Positions 52,234 through 61,570 of a stretch of DNA of 64,000 nt are shown here, piece after piece. The notes beneath the pieces are model-generated. The model was not told where the DNA came from and ran no database searches. It saw only the letters and a program-made list of their open reading frames with translations. Made by a program: the position numbers and the translations under genes. This DNA comes from Companilactobacillus nantensis DSM 16982 (GTDB lineage: Bacteria; Bacillota; Bacilli; Lactobacillales; Lactobacillaceae). The stretch spans positions 1 through 64,000 of the forward strand of contig NZ_AZFV01000016.1 of the NCBI RefSeq assembly GCF_001435815.1, in the 5' to 3' direction. Within the stretch, counting starts at the first letter, position 1, and each line of letters starts with the position of its first letter.

Positions 52234-53085
52234 CTAATTATCACTGAACTTCCCAGAAATTGACATTGTTGGTTGAATATTAATAAATGCTTCAGGATCA
52301 ACATTCATAATAATTTTCTTAGCAAAGAATAATTGATACTTTGTTAAAACTGTTGTAATAGAACCGATTTCTTCGCCTGAATAAGCACCACGTAAATGGT
52401 AATCCAAAGTCAAACCACGATTAAGTGATTTCAACAGCTCTTTAGATATTTCATCAATCTTGTGTGAGTAAATCGTCACGGTAATCTTTTGTTGCTGGAT
52501 ATACATTTTATCAATCACAACATTAGTAATGTAAATTGAAATAATTGTATACAAAGCTAGTTCCCAACCAAACGTAAATCCTGCAATCGTAATGATTACA
52601 GCATTGATGGCAAAACTAACTTGTCCAACTGAACGACCTGTACTCTTTTGAACAATCAAAGCAATAATATCGGTTCCCCCAGTTGAGAATCCATAACGGA
52701 AACATAAACCAATACCAGCTCCTGATAAAATCCCACCAAAAACGGCTGATAATAGTGGATCTTTAGTAATTGGATATAGTGGCACTATCAAAATACAAAG
52801 TGAAGCTGAAACAACGGAAATAATAGATAAGATTGTAAACTTTTTACCTAATTTGAACCAAGCCAAAATCACTAATGGCAAGTTCAACAACGCAAACCAC
52901 AAATACACTGGCGTACTCGTATGTGCAAACTCATTTAGTAAGTTAACAATCAATTGTGAAGCACCAGTAACACCACTGGTATAAAGCTTTGCCGGCTGTA
53001 GAAGTAATTGAATACCCAAAGCCGAGGTTATTCCATAAAATAAAGCTGCTAAAATGCTTTTATAATAGTCCTTTATGAATGTCAT
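52234..53085 (-). CDS. YitT family membrane protein (DUF161/DUF2179)
   Basis: The 283-residue protein has six membrane helices (residues 8-195; SGVTGASQLIVNLL and YGFSTGGTDIIALIVQ are family motifs) and a cytoplasmic DUF2179 domain (about 205-283, TVYSHKIDEISKELL). The family function is unknown. The ATG at 53085 has GAGGGG 5 bp upstream. Confidence 0.88.
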   Translation of the reverse strand: MTFIKDYYKSILAALFYGITSALGIQLLLQPAKLYTSGVTGASQLIVNLLNEFAHTSTPVYLWFALLNLPLVILAWFKLGKKFTILSIISVVSASLCILIVPLYPITKDPLLSAVFGGILSGAGIGLCFRYGFSTGGTDIIALIVQKSTGRSVGQVSFAINAVIITIAGFTFGWELALYTIISIYITNVVIDKMYIQQQKITVTIYSHKIDEISKELLKSLNRGLTLDYHLRGAYSGEEIGSITTVLTKYQLFFAKKIIMNVDPEAFINIQPTMSISGKFSDN

Positions 53086-53307
53086 GAAATCCCCTCCCGT
53101 GTCCATTTAAATTTGATTTCGCATCACCTGAATTATAGCAAACAAGGCGCATTAAAAAATAGCTTAAACGGATTATTTTATTGTTAGCGTCTCTAGGTTC
53201 GAGAAAGTAAATCAATAAACATTAAAACAGATTCTAATAACAGCTGAAATTGTCACAAATCGCCTAATTGAAATATACTTAACTCGTTGTAATCTTTATT
53301 AAATCAA

Positions 53308-53448
53308 ACGTGTTGTGCTGGTTGATTTATAACCAGCAATTTAAATTATGTCTATGATGTATTTTTAGATATCGATACTTTAACAAGTCAGAATCAAAAA
53401 AACATAAACTAGCCGGAAGGAACAAGAATTTAACTAACACAATACGTT
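53308..53448 (+). mobile_element. degenerate MITE-like element
   Basis: ACGTGTTGTGCTGGTT and AACTAACACAATACGTT form imperfect terminal inverted repeats. The interior keeps only the AAACTAGCCGGAAGGAACAAG end of a cloverleaf core. A clear target duplication was not seen. It ends 23 bp before the dehydrogenase start, so it may contribute promoter sequence. The remainder of 53086-53471 has no gene. Confidence 0.68.
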
Positions 53449-53471
53449 AACTAATAATTGGAGGAAATATA

Positions 53472-54335
53472 ATGCAAAAAATTGGTTTTATTGGTACTGG
53501 CGTTATGGGCAGTGGCATTATTAATAACTTGCTCAAAGCTAACTACGACGTAGATATTTATACACGAACTAAATCAAAGGCTGAACCTTTAATTGCTAAA
53601 GGTGCCAAGTGGTTTGCCAATCCTAAAGACGTTGCGGCAGATGCTGAAATTATTTTTTCTATGGTCGGTTTCCCTCAAGATGTTGACGACGTTTATTTCA
53701 AAGATAACGGTATTTTTGCTGGAATTAGTAATGGCAAAATCATCGTTGATATGACGACTAGCACGCCTACACTTGCCAAAAAGATTGGTGAACACGCTAC
53801 AGAAATGGGTGTTGAATGTCTTGATGCTCCAGTTTCTGGTGGAGATGTTGGGGCCCGTGACGGTAAATTAACGATTATGGTCGGTGGCGATAAATCAGCT
53901 TATGAAACACTGCAACCTATTTTTGACATTATCGGTAAAACTTATCATTACTTTGGTACTTACGGCGCCGGTCAACATGCTAAAATGGCTAATCAAATTA
54001 TGATTGCTGGCACGATGACTGGTTTAACTGAGATGTTTGTTTATGCCAAAGCCGCTGGCTTGGATCTTCAAGCTGTTTTAGAAACTGTTACTGGTGGTGG
54101 CGGTGATAATTGGAGTTTGGAAAATTATGGACCACGTATTCTTAATAGCGATTTTAAACCCGGCTTTTATTCCAAGCATTTCTTAAAGGATTTACGAATT
54201 GCGCTTGATGAGAGTGAGAAAATGGGCATAGATTTACCTGCCACTAAACAAGCTAAAAAGCTTTATGAAACGTTAGTGGATGAAAAACAGCTTGGCAACG
54301 ATGGTACTCAAGCTTTAATTAAACTATGGTGGTAG
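53472..54335 (+). CDS. 3-hydroxyisobutyrate dehydrogenase-family NAD(P)-dependent oxidoreductase
   Basis: The 287-residue beta-hydroxyacid dehydrogenase has the nucleotide motif GFIGTGVMGSGI, the substrate loop DAPVSGGDVGARDGKLTIM and the catalytic Lys in GAGQHAKMANQ. Family members include tartronate semialdehyde and 3-hydroxyisobutyrate dehydrogenases; the substrate is open. GGAGG lies before the ATG. It is monocistronic with its own terminator. Confidence 0.9.
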   Translation: MQKIGFIGTGVMGSGIINNLLKANYDVDIYTRTKSKAEPLIAKGAKWFANPKDVAADAEIIFSMVGFPQDVDDVYFKDNGIFAGISNGKIIVDMTTSTPTLAKKIGEHATEMGVECLDAPVSGGDVGARDGKLTIMVGGDKSAYETLQPIFDIIGKTYHYFGTYGAGQHAKMANQIMIAGTMTGLTEMFVYAKAAGLDLQAVLETVTGGGGDNWSLENYGPRILNSDFKPGFYSKHFLKDLRIALDESEKMGIDLPATKQAKKLYETLVDEKQLGNDGTQALIKLWW

Positions 54336-54351
54336 CTTTCGAGTATTAAGG

Positions 54352-54395
54352 CAAATTAGCTCCGTAATCCGATTTTGGATTGCGGAGCTAATTTA
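54352..54395 (+). terminator. terminator after the hydroxyacid dehydrogenase gene
   Basis: AAATTAGCTCCG-AATCC pairs with GGATT-CGGAGCTAATTT. Confidence 0.9.
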
Positions 54396-54469
54396 TTTTA
54401 AGCGGAAAAAACATGGTTTTCTTGCACGTTTATGCTGCATATTTAAGACAAAAATAGTTATATCCCAGC

Positions 54470-55390
54470 TCAGTTTTCTTTTAAATTTAGTAAGCGATTC
54501 ATCAATTCAAAATGATGCATCAGTGATAATTTTTTAATCATACCCAGTCCCGGAAATTTAGCTTGTTGATTGTATGAAAGTAGTTCTTCTAACGCAGGTG
54601 TTGCATTTAATCCATGGATATTTTCAGTACACCACGTAACCATTTTTTGTAACGCTTCAAAGAATTTATCCTTTTGCCCACTCATATGTTCATTGCTATC
54701 AGAGACAAAATGATGAATTCGTAAAGTGCCATCTTCGGTCACATAAATCAGATGTAACGCAATAGCACGCGAAGGCATCCCCTTATCAAAATAAACATGT
54801 CCCACCATCGAATAATCACCAAAACCATCATAGTTACCCACCTGATGATACCAATCAGCTGGTTCAAAAAACTCATCATCTAAATCAGCATAATCTTCTA
54901 CATGGCGTACAAAAGTTAATGGATCAGTTAATAACGCCGCTTTGGTTTTAACTAACCGATGGATCCTTGCCACATCAGGAATTAACACCTTATCCACAGT
55001 TTGTAAAACTTTCGTATTTTGATAAGCCTTTAATAACTCATAATTTTTAACTATTAACAATGATTGCTGGTTATCCACTGTTTTTAAAAAATCACTACTA
55101 AAATCAGCAGCCAAGATTGCACTTGGATAATAAAATTTCAAGTTATCAACATCTGGCAGTGGATAAAGTTTCGTATCATTCAAGCCGTACACACTAACTT
55201 GAGGATTAGCAATGACGCTGAATGGTTGCTGATGGTCAATCAACGTTTGGACTGTTTGTTGTAATTCCTTCGAATCGAGGACTGGCTCAATAATTGGCAC
55301 AATCTTAGGACTGAGTTGTCCTTGTTCAACCAGCTCTTTTATTGCCAGCAAGTCATACATCCGCCCACGTAAATAAGGATAATAAATCAT
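54470..55390 (-). CDS. sce7725-family protein, third gene of the helicase operon
   Basis: The 306-residue protein begins YYPYLRGRMYDLLAIKELVE and contains KIVPIIEPVL, matching the sce7725-type family whose function is unknown. Its start overlaps the nuclease stop as ATGA, so translation is coupled. The family often sits beside nuclease-like genes. A role in nucleic-acid processing or defence is inference from context only. There is no signal or membrane segment. Confidence 0.72.
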   Translation of the reverse strand: MIYYPYLRGRMYDLLAIKELVEQGQLSPKIVPIIEPVLDSKELQQTVQTLIDHQQPFSVIANPQVSVYGLNDTKLYPLPDVDNLKFYYPSAILAADFSSDFLKTVDNQQSLLIVKNYELLKAYQNTKVLQTVDKVLIPDVARIHRLVKTKAALLTDPLTFVRHVEDYADLDDEFFEPADWYHQVGNYDGFGDYSMVGHVYFDKGMPSRAIALHLIYVTEDGTLRIHHFVSDSNEHMSGQKDKFFEALQKMVTWCTENIHGLNATPALEELLSYNQQAKFPGLGMIKKLSLMHHFELMNRLLNLKEN

Positions 55391-56103
55391 ATCTTATCCT
55401 CCAAATTGGGCTTTTGTAGTTGTTGAACTTGTAATTTCAATTCTTGATACTCTGCGTTTCGTGCATCCAATTCATCTTGTAACGCCGTTATGGCATCATT
55501 TTGCAAATCATCAACAAATCGGTCATATAAATTATGATCTGGGCTGTAAACGTCGTAACCTGCTTTAGCCCGTTTTTGTAATTCCTTAAATAATTTATCA
55601 TCTGAATACAGTTGCAATCCCTTTTCAACACGTTTGGCCTTGTCCACTTCACGTGACAATGACGCCACAAAATGGCTCGTCAATTGCTTTTCATCAACTT
55701 GTAGATCTTGATATTGAGCTTTTTTGGCCACCGTCAAAAATCCGGGTGCTCGCAACGTTTGAGGTGATGCCTCGATTGCCTTTTTATCAAAAGCACGATA
55801 AATCAAAACACCAATATGAGTGGGAATTTCAGCGGCTACTTCGTCATATAGCTTTTGTGGCAAGACAAAGTAATTATAATTTCCGATAAATGACAGTTTA
55901 GCTTTCGAATGAAAATCAGATTTAGTTACCTTTAATTCATAACAACGCCATTCAATCTTGTCATCGGCTAATTGTTGATAACTTAAAGTATCAACGATTC
56001 CTTTTTTGTCAGGCATGGAAACTTCTTCAACAACGTAAGAACCTTGCTCGAAACAATATTGATAGAGCGTACTTTCTAATTCCTTAGTTAATTTAGTTTT
56101 CAT
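55387..56103 (-). CDS. PD-(D/E)XK nuclease-like protein, second gene of the helicase operon
   Basis: The 238-residue protein has a nuclease-like core: Asp in KKGIVDTLSYQ, then the E-x-K motif in WRCYELKVTKSDFHSKAKL (about residues 45-65), and an arginine/lysine-rich mid part. The last 40 residues form a coiled coil (LDARNAEYQELKLQVQQL). The ATG at 56103 overlaps the helicase stop as ATGA. I recognise the fold but not the specific family; an MmcB-like or sce7726-like nuclease is possible. Confidence 0.65.
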   Translation of the reverse strand: MKTKLTKELESTLYQYCFEQGSYVVEEVSMPDKKGIVDTLSYQQLADDKIEWRCYELKVTKSDFHSKAKLSFIGNYNYFVLPQKLYDEVAAEIPTHIGVLIYRAFDKKAIEASPQTLRAPGFLTVAKKAQYQDLQVDEKQLTSHFVASLSREVDKAKRVEKGLQLYSDDKLFKELQKRAKAGYDVYSPDHNLYDRFVDDLQNDAITALQDELDARNAEYQELKLQVQQLQKPNLEDKI

Positions 56104-58469
56104 TGCTCTCTTCCCTTCCAAAAGTTATGCACAGCTGTGTCTAATTGTGGTAACGAACTAATCCGACGATACTTTTGCCAATGTTGTGGAAAAAGGCGTG
56201 TATATCTGGCACTGGCGAATCTTTGATCCAATAATAAAATTATTCCAGCATCATGACTACTACGAATCAAACGACCAGCCGCTTGTAAAACATTGTTCAA
56301 ACCAGGCATTTGATAAGCATATTCAAAACCATGCCCATTATCAGCGTCATAATAATCTCGAATCAAATTATTTTCAGCACTCAATCCTGGTAGGCCAACG
56401 CTGACGATTGCCACGCCAATTAATTTATCGCCACGTAAATCAATTCCCTCAGAGAAAATACCGCCGAGAACACAAAAGGCAACCATCGTTTCATCTGGCT
56501 TTTCCACAAATTGATTCAGAAATTCTTGCCGTGCTGAGGCATCCATTTCACCTTCTTGTGCAATTACCTTAATATCAGGATATGTTGCTTCAAAGGCGTC
56601 TTTAACTTGACTCAAATAGCTATACGATGGGAAAAAGACTAAATAATTTCCAGTCTTACTCGTTACCAGAGTATGCAAACTTTCCACAATACTTCCTTGA
56701 CTGTATTGTCGTTGACGATAAGTGGTTTGAATATATTGTGTAATCAATATTTCTTGATTTTCCACTGGAAAAGGCGATGGCAGTTGATAAGCCAAACTAT
56801 TATCAATACCACCGAGAACACTTTGATAGTAATCCATTGGTGATAACGTAGCTGAGAATAAAACAGCCCCTAGTCCTAAGTTAAGTGACTCATCAATAAA
56901 ATGACTTGGATCTAGGCAAAGTTGTTTAACGACTAAATTTTTGCCATCTAAGACTAACCGTGTTTTATAGCTGTCATCGAATAGGGCACCGATTTTAACA
57001 AACGTTAATGAATCGAAGAAGTAATCCTTGGCACTTTCTAAGAAATCAGATGGTTGTTGCTCTTGCATCCAATCACCCATAAAGTCATTGAATTTACCCA
57101 AGGTGTTAATCAATTTATCAGGAGCATCACTGGTAATTTTCTCATCTTGATTATCTTCATCAAGAACTTTTTTCATTTGCCTGAAAACCCGGCGGACCTT
57201 TTTTAATTGTTTTTGAAAATCTTCACTCGATTTCGTATCAATTGACTTGGCAGTTCTTAATAATTTAGCAATCGGCATGTCCGTAATAGTTGCCGAATAC
57301 ATGTCACGTGAACGACTAACCAAATTATGGACTTCATCAATTAAGAAGAAATTATCGGTATCCTTCTCAACAAAGAAACGTTGTAAATAAACTAATGGAT
57401 CGAATAAATAATTGTAATCACAAATAATCAAATCACAAAATAATGACGTATCAAGCGAAAACTCGAAGGGATCAACGGTATGTTTCTTAGCATATTTCTC
57501 AATCACATCGCGCGTAATCGCATCTTCATTCGTCAACAAGTCCGCTAAGGCCGGTTTCAGACGGTCATAATAGCCCACCATATATGGATTTTCCTCTGGC
57601 GGCACATCTTGTTCTTCCGGAAATCTGATCTTGTCCTTGGCAGTCAAAGTAATACTTTTCAGTTTCAATCCTTTACTTGCCATTAGGGCGACTGTCTCTT
57701 CGGCAACATGTCGAGTGCTCTGTTTAGCCGTTAAATAAAAGAGTCGCTGAACCTTTTCTTCCCCCATCGCTTTAATAGCTGGGAAGAGTGTGGAAATAGT
57801 CTTTCCTGTTCCGGTGGGTGCTTCCACAAATAACCTTTTTTCCAATAAAATTGTTTTATAAACAGCCGCAGCCATCTCATGTTGACCAGTTCGAAATTCG
57901 GGGAACGGAAAATCTAATTTTTTGATTGAAGTATTGCGTGTTTTACGTAATTTAGCTCGCAATACTAACCAATACTCATATTCAGTAATCAAATCTTGGA
58001 AAAATTTATCTAGCTCTTCACGATCAAGTGTTTTTTCATCGGTAGTAATCTCTTCAGTACTAACTTGAAAATATGTCAGTTGTAACGTCACGTGCTTTAA
58101 TTCAGGATGTTCTCGTAAAATGATATAACCATAAACTTTTACCTGTCCCCAATAAAGTTCCAGCGTGTTATCACTCAACTCATCGTACAATTGATCTGAT
58201 GTTTTAATTTCTTCAATCAAAGCTTTATTATCGGTTAACGTGATTCCATCAGCCCGACCTGAAATGGCATACTGAGTGTCATTCATCGTTACATCAGTTT
58301 TTAAGTAAACTTCACTTTCATAGTCAGGGTTTTTGGAACGTTCTTTTTGGAGTCGACGATGGATTCGGGCACCGTTTTGCGCCGTATTTTGACTATTTTT
58401 TGTTTCATTCAAATCACCGCTACGCAACACAAACTCCACCAGCTGGCGAATCCCAATCTTAGTCGTCAT
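56100..58469 (-). CDS. XPD/DinG-type DNA helicase with N-terminal RecB-like nuclease domain
   Basis: The 789-residue protein has a RecB/Cas4-like nuclease domain first: Asp74 in ISGRADGI, E87-x-K89 in IEEIKTS, and Gln109 in YWGQVKVYGY. A superfamily 2 helicase follows: Walker A APTGTGKT (217-224), DEVH (378-381), and the late motif VLQAAGRLIRS. The four-cysteine iron-sulfur cluster of XPD/DinG is not visible (only CDLIIC in that region). It heads a three-gene operon with ATGA overlaps. A role in DNA repair or defence is inferred. Confidence 0.85.
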   Translation of the reverse strand: MTTKIGIRQLVEFVLRSGDLNETKNSQNTAQNGARIHRRLQKERSKNPDYESEVYLKTDVTMNDTQYAISGRADGITLTDNKALIEEIKTSDQLYDELSDNTLELYWGQVKVYGYIILREHPELKHVTLQLTYFQVSTEEITTDEKTLDREELDKFFQDLITEYEYWLVLRAKLRKTRNTSIKKLDFPFPEFRTGQHEMAAAVYKTILLEKRLFVEAPTGTGKTISTLFPAIKAMGEEKVQRLFYLTAKQSTRHVAEETVALMASKGLKLKSITLTAKDKIRFPEEQDVPPEENPYMVGYYDRLKPALADLLTNEDAITRDVIEKYAKKHTVDPFEFSLDTSLFCDLIICDYNYLFDPLVYLQRFFVEKDTDNFFLIDEVHNLVSRSRDMYSATITDMPIAKLLRTAKSIDTKSSEDFQKQLKKVRRVFRQMKKVLDEDNQDEKITSDAPDKLINTLGKFNDFMGDWMQEQQPSDFLESAKDYFFDSLTFVKIGALFDDSYKTRLVLDGKNLVVKQLCLDPSHFIDESLNLGLGAVLFSATLSPMDYYQSVLGGIDNSLAYQLPSPFPVENQEILITQYIQTTYRQRQYSQGSIVESLHTLVTSKTGNYLVFFPSYSYLSQVKDAFEATYPDIKVIAQEGEMDASARQEFLNQFVEKPDETMVAFCVLGGIFSEGIDLRGDKLIGVAIVSVGLPGLSAENNLIRDYYDADNGHGFEYAYQMPGLNNVLQAAGRLIRSSHDAGIILLLDQRFASARYTRLFPQHWQKYRRISSLPQLDTAVHNFWKGREQ

Positions 58470-58545
58470 AGACTACCTCCTCAAATTACTAAATAACATT
58501 GTAAAACATGTGTTCGATTTTGTCTTTAAACATTTTCGATTTAGC

Positions 58546-58575
58546 CATGACGTTTTCATGAAAAACCGATATAAT
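58546..58575 (+). promoter_or_regulatory. TetR promoter with palindromic operator
   Basis: CATGA-CGTTT-TCATG (58546-58560) covers a weak -35 (ATGACG); TATAAT follows at 58570-58575 with 17-bp spacing. The same 143-bp region must hold the divergent helicase operon promoter, so one regulator could affect both. Confidence 0.6.
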
Positions 58576-58612
58576 AAAAAGCACTGAATCATTTGGGGGG
58601 GAATTAATTTTC

Positions 58613-59164
58613 ATGACAACTGATACAAAAAATGTCTTACGAGATTCTTTATGCGCAGCTCTGCACCATAAAACCATCGATAAAATCACCATTAAAGACG
58701 TCGTCAGTGAATGTAATTTAACCCGACAAACTTTCTATAATCACTTCGCCGATATTTACGACCTTGTTGAATACTCTGCCAGCCAAGTAGCCGATAAAGT
58801 TTTGAAGACTGCTGACTATGAAAACTGGCAAGCAGGATTCTATCAAGTCATGGTCTTAATTCAAAAGAATCAACGACTTACCAAAAATGTTTACCTGTCC
58901 GTTTATCGCGACGTTATGCACAAGTATATCTATGAAGTTATCTACAACTACATCATCGAAATTGTGGAAAGCCAAGCAAAGGGGATGCACGTTGATCAAA
59001 GTCATAAGAATTTCATTGCCCACTTTTACAGTCTGGCATTCATTTCCATCATCTTCGAATGGGTCCGTAACGATATGAAAGAAGATCCAAAAGATATCGT
59101 TGACCAAATTAGTGTTTTAGTTCAAGGAGATTTTCAAAAAGCACTACGTAAATATGCACAATAA
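58613..59164 (+). CDS. TetR-family transcriptional regulator
   Basis: The 183-residue protein has an N-terminal TetR helix-turn-helix (ITIKDVVSECNLTRQTFYNHFADIYDLVEY, residues 24-53) and a helical ligand domain like those of DhaS-type regulators. GGGGGG lies 11 bp before the ATG. It is divergent from the helicase-nuclease operon and an operator-like palindrome lies between them. No transporter is adjacent, so the helicase operon is the nearest possible target. Confidence 0.87.
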   Translation: MTTDTKNVLRDSLCAALHHKTIDKITIKDVVSECNLTRQTFYNHFADIYDLVEYSASQVADKVLKTADYENWQAGFYQVMVLIQKNQRLTKNVYLSVYRDVMHKYIYEVIYNYIIEIVESQAKGMHVDQSHKNFIAHFYSLAFISIIFEWVRNDMKEDPKDIVDQISVLVQGDFQKALRKYAQ

Positions 59165-59206
59165 AAGGGATAGATAAATTATTTTCAAATTTATCTATCC
59201 CTTTTA
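59163..59206. terminator. bidirectional terminator after the TetR gene
   Basis: AAAAGGGATAGATAAATT pairs with AATTTATCTATCCCTTTT. Confidence 0.9.
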
Positions 59207-59274
59207 AATTCTATTTTTACTTCTTATCCTCTTTTAAAATAACAATACAAACTTAGAACTTTGGATTTTTAACC

Positions 59275-60105
59275 TTACTTGGTTCTCCCCACCAAAATAG
59301 TTGAACCAACCGTAATCTGAGTAACCTTTTCCCAATCAATCAAACTGTTGTCAACATTAAACAATAACGGTGTCATATTGATAAACGCTGCCCGTTCTTC
59401 ATCTGAAACGTTATACGTTTTTGTAGCGTCGATTTGATCAACTAATTCATAGTGTTCTTCAAAATAATCCAAGACTTTTTTATTAGAATATTTTTCTTGT
59501 TTCAGTTGGTCTTTAGCTTGTTCACGTAACTCTTGCACATGATATTCATTGGGGATAACTTTCAGAACGTAGCCACCTGGTTGTAAAATTCGATTGAATT
59601 CCTGATAGTTAGCTGGTGAAAAGATATCCACAATTCCATCAATTACTTGGTTTTGAATTGGCAAGTGGGCTAAGTCACCGATAAACCATTCGACTGGTGT
59701 ATTAGGACCTTTAGCTGCCAATTGAATTGAGTCTTTGGAAATATCAAATGCTAAAACCTTACGGTCAGCCATTTCAGCAATTTTCTTTGAATAGTAACCC
59801 TCACCACAACCAACATCCAAAATACTAGTTAGGTTCAACTTTTCAATCAAAGCCAACATTTTTTCAGCAATATGGTCATACATACCGTGTTCCAAAATCA
59901 AATGACGATTTTCAAACGATGCTAAATCATAATTTTTTTGTTGTTTATTATTTAAGACAAAATCAACAAAGCCTTTTTTGGAGATATCAAAGGTATGATT
60001 TTGCTCACAAGTTAAACTATTCCCGTTGAGAACTAATCTTTCTCCACAGATAGGACATTGAAAATATTCATGACTGTTACTAAATTTTTGAATTTTACTA
60101 TTCAT
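59275..60105 (-). CDS. rlmA: 23S rRNA (guanine-N1)-methyltransferase, RlmA family
   Basis: The 276-residue enzyme has an N-terminal zinc finger (CPICGERL...CEQNHTF) and a SAM-binding domain with ILDVGCGEGYYS. This is the RlmA layout; the Gram-positive form methylates G748 of 23S rRNA and influences tylosin sensitivity. It lies 6 bp after the SRAP gene and is probably co-transcribed. Confidence 0.9.
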   Translation of the reverse strand: MNSKIQKFSNSHEYFQCPICGERLVLNGNSLTCEQNHTFDISKKGFVDFVLNNKQQKNYDLASFENRHLILEHGMYDHIAEKMLALIEKLNLTSILDVGCGEGYYSKKIAEMADRKVLAFDISKDSIQLAAKGPNTPVEWFIGDLAHLPIQNQVIDGIVDIFSPANYQEFNRILQPGGYVLKVIPNEYHVQELREQAKDQLKQEKYSNKKVLDYFEEHYELVDQIDATKTYNVSDEERAAFINMTPLLFNVDNSLIDWEKVTQITVGSTILVGRTK

Positions 60106-60111
60106 ACAAAC

Positions 60112-60678
60112 CTACTCTTCTACTTGAGATATCAATTGTGGCATGGAACTTTGAAGGAAATCCTTTGCAAAATCATCATTATAAATCCATGAATTTATTT
60201 GATTTTTGGCCAAAATCAAGGGCATTCGATCGTGAATTTGAATCATTGACTCATTCGGTTCCGTCGTAAATAAGATACTCTGCGCCACGTCATCAAAATA
60301 ATTATAACAGCCAGCGATAAACAACGTCTGTGTATCATTACTAAAATTGAATTTATATTTTTGTTTAGCCTTACTCCACTCAAAAAATCCAGTCGTCGGA
60401 TAAACACAACGGCGTTTTAAAAAAGAATCAGCAAACATCGACTTTTGTTGAACTGTCTCTGAACGAGCATTGATAATTGATTGTCCCGCCTTAAAGCCAG
60501 GGAATCCCCACTTCATGCCAACAACTTTTACTTGCCGTTCGCCAGCAACGATTAAAGCTGTCTCATCAGTTGGAAAAACTTCACCGGTTTTAGGAGTGTA
60601 TCCAGCATCAACTGCCAATTGATAAATTCGTTTAATCTCAGGATTCTTATCAGGTTGAAACATATAACGGCCACACAT
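60112..60678 (-). CDS. SOS response-associated peptidase (SRAP/YedK-like)
   Basis: The 188-residue protein begins MCGRYMF, so Cys2 becomes the N-terminal nucleophile that crosslinks to abasic sites in single-stranded DNA. Other conserved residues are in NARSET, RCVYPTTGFFEW and HDRMPLIL. It protects or signals DNA damage. It precedes rlmA by 6 bp. An inverted repeat (CTATCTA/TAGATAG) lies 23 bp upstream, but no LexA box was recognised. Confidence 0.92.
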   Translation of the reverse strand: MCGRYMFQPDKNPEIKRIYQLAVDAGYTPKTGEVFPTDETALIVAGERQVKVVGMKWGFPGFKAGQSIINARSETVQQKSMFADSFLKRRCVYPTTGFFEWSKAKQKYKFNFSNDTQTLFIAGCYNYFDDVAQSILFTTEPNESMIQIHDRMPLILAKNQINSWIYNDDFAKDFLQSSMPQLISQVEE

Positions 60679-60700
60679 CGCAATAGACCTCCTACTTTAC

Positions 60701-60722
60701 TATCTATTTTTACATAGATAGT
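60701..60722. other. inverted repeat upstream of the SRAP gene
   Basis: CTATCTAT-TTTTAC-ATAGATAG has 8-bp arms. It could be an operator or a weak terminator; the T-tract follows only on the plus strand. Confidence 0.45.
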
Positions 60723-60734
60723 TTTTTTAAGCTA

Positions 60735-60770
60735 AAAAAAATCATAACAATCAAAAAATAATTGTTATGA
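60735..60770 (-). terminator. terminator after the DUF805 gene
   Basis: TCATAACAAT pairs with AATTGTTATGA, followed on the minus strand by eight T residues. Confidence 0.85.
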
Positions 60771-60792
60771 CCAGTATCAATCGTAAAAAAAT

Positions 60793-61215
60793 TTAAAGCT
60801 GTTTAGCCCAACGATTGCCAAAATCACGTTGTGGCAAACACATCAAAACAATCACAGCAATTTCACCAATAAATGGAATAATACTTAACAAGACCCACCA
60901 ACCACGTAATTTAATATCGTGAAGTCGACGAATCATCGCTGTGAAAACCGAAATCCAATAATAGCCTAACGTAATTGCCAAGGCGACACCAAGAATTGAA
61001 CTCCAATAAAAGTCATCCACCGGCATCTTGGTAATTGCTAAAGCCAGTAAACTAGTAATAACAAAGGCCACAATCGTCATACCGAAAAAGCCCCACCAGA
61101 AATCTTTACGACTCATTCTTTTTGCACCGACAAATAAATCTTGAAAATATAATCTGGTTGAAGAAATTATTCCAGGACGAAAACTTTCATTCCAAACTGA
61201 TCCATTAATTTGCAT
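60793..61215 (-). CDS. DUF805 membrane protein
   Basis: The 140-residue protein has three or four membrane helices after a soluble N-terminus. RLYFQDLFVGAKRMSRKDFWW and RRLHDIKLRGWWVLLSIIPFIG are the DUF805 signature. The function of the family is unknown. The ATG at 61215 has AGGAG 7 bp upstream. It starts 10 bp after the crcB stop, in the same operon as the two CrcB genes. Confidence 0.87.
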   Translation of the reverse strand: MQINGSVWNESFRPGIISSTRLYFQDLFVGAKRMSRKDFWWGFFGMTIVAFVITSLLALAITKMPVDDFYWSSILGVALAITLGYYWISVFTAMIRRLHDIKLRGWWVLLSIIPFIGEIAVIVLMCLPQRDFGNRWAKQL

Positions 61216-61225
61216 TTGTATACTC

Positions 61226-61570
61226 CTAAATGTGAATACCAATAACGAAACCTAAAATACCAAATACGTAAGTTAAGACGAAGTACCAGAAACAACGCCA
61301 AACTTGATGTTGAAACCATAACTGACTTAACTCCATATTAAATGTTCCATAAGTGGTGAAACCTCCACAAAATCCGGTTCCTAGCAATAATAATATCGCA
61401 CCATTATGAATTTGTGCAGTTAAAATGCCTAAGATAATTGCTCCTGAAATATTTATCAGCAGCGTTATAAGCGGAAAATCAATCTTTATCTTTGCTTGAA
61501 TCATGGTTAATTCATTTCTTAGAAAAGCTCCCACTGATGCTCCAACGCCAACAATTAGAAAGGTCATCAT
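61226..61570 (-). CDS. crcB: fluoride efflux channel CrcB, short subunit
   Basis: The 114-residue protein has four membrane helices and the Fluc motif GTGFCGGFTTYGTFNMEL. With the adjacent homologue it would form a heterodimeric fluoride channel. It overlaps the upstream crcB by 4 bp. No fluoride riboswitch was recognised upstream of the pair. Confidence 0.92.
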   Translation of the reverse strand: MMTFLIVGVGASVGAFLRNELTMIQAKIKIDFPLITLLINISGAIILGILTAQIHNGAILLLLGTGFCGGFTTYGTFNMELSQLWFQHQVWRCFWYFVLTYVFGILGFVIGIHI

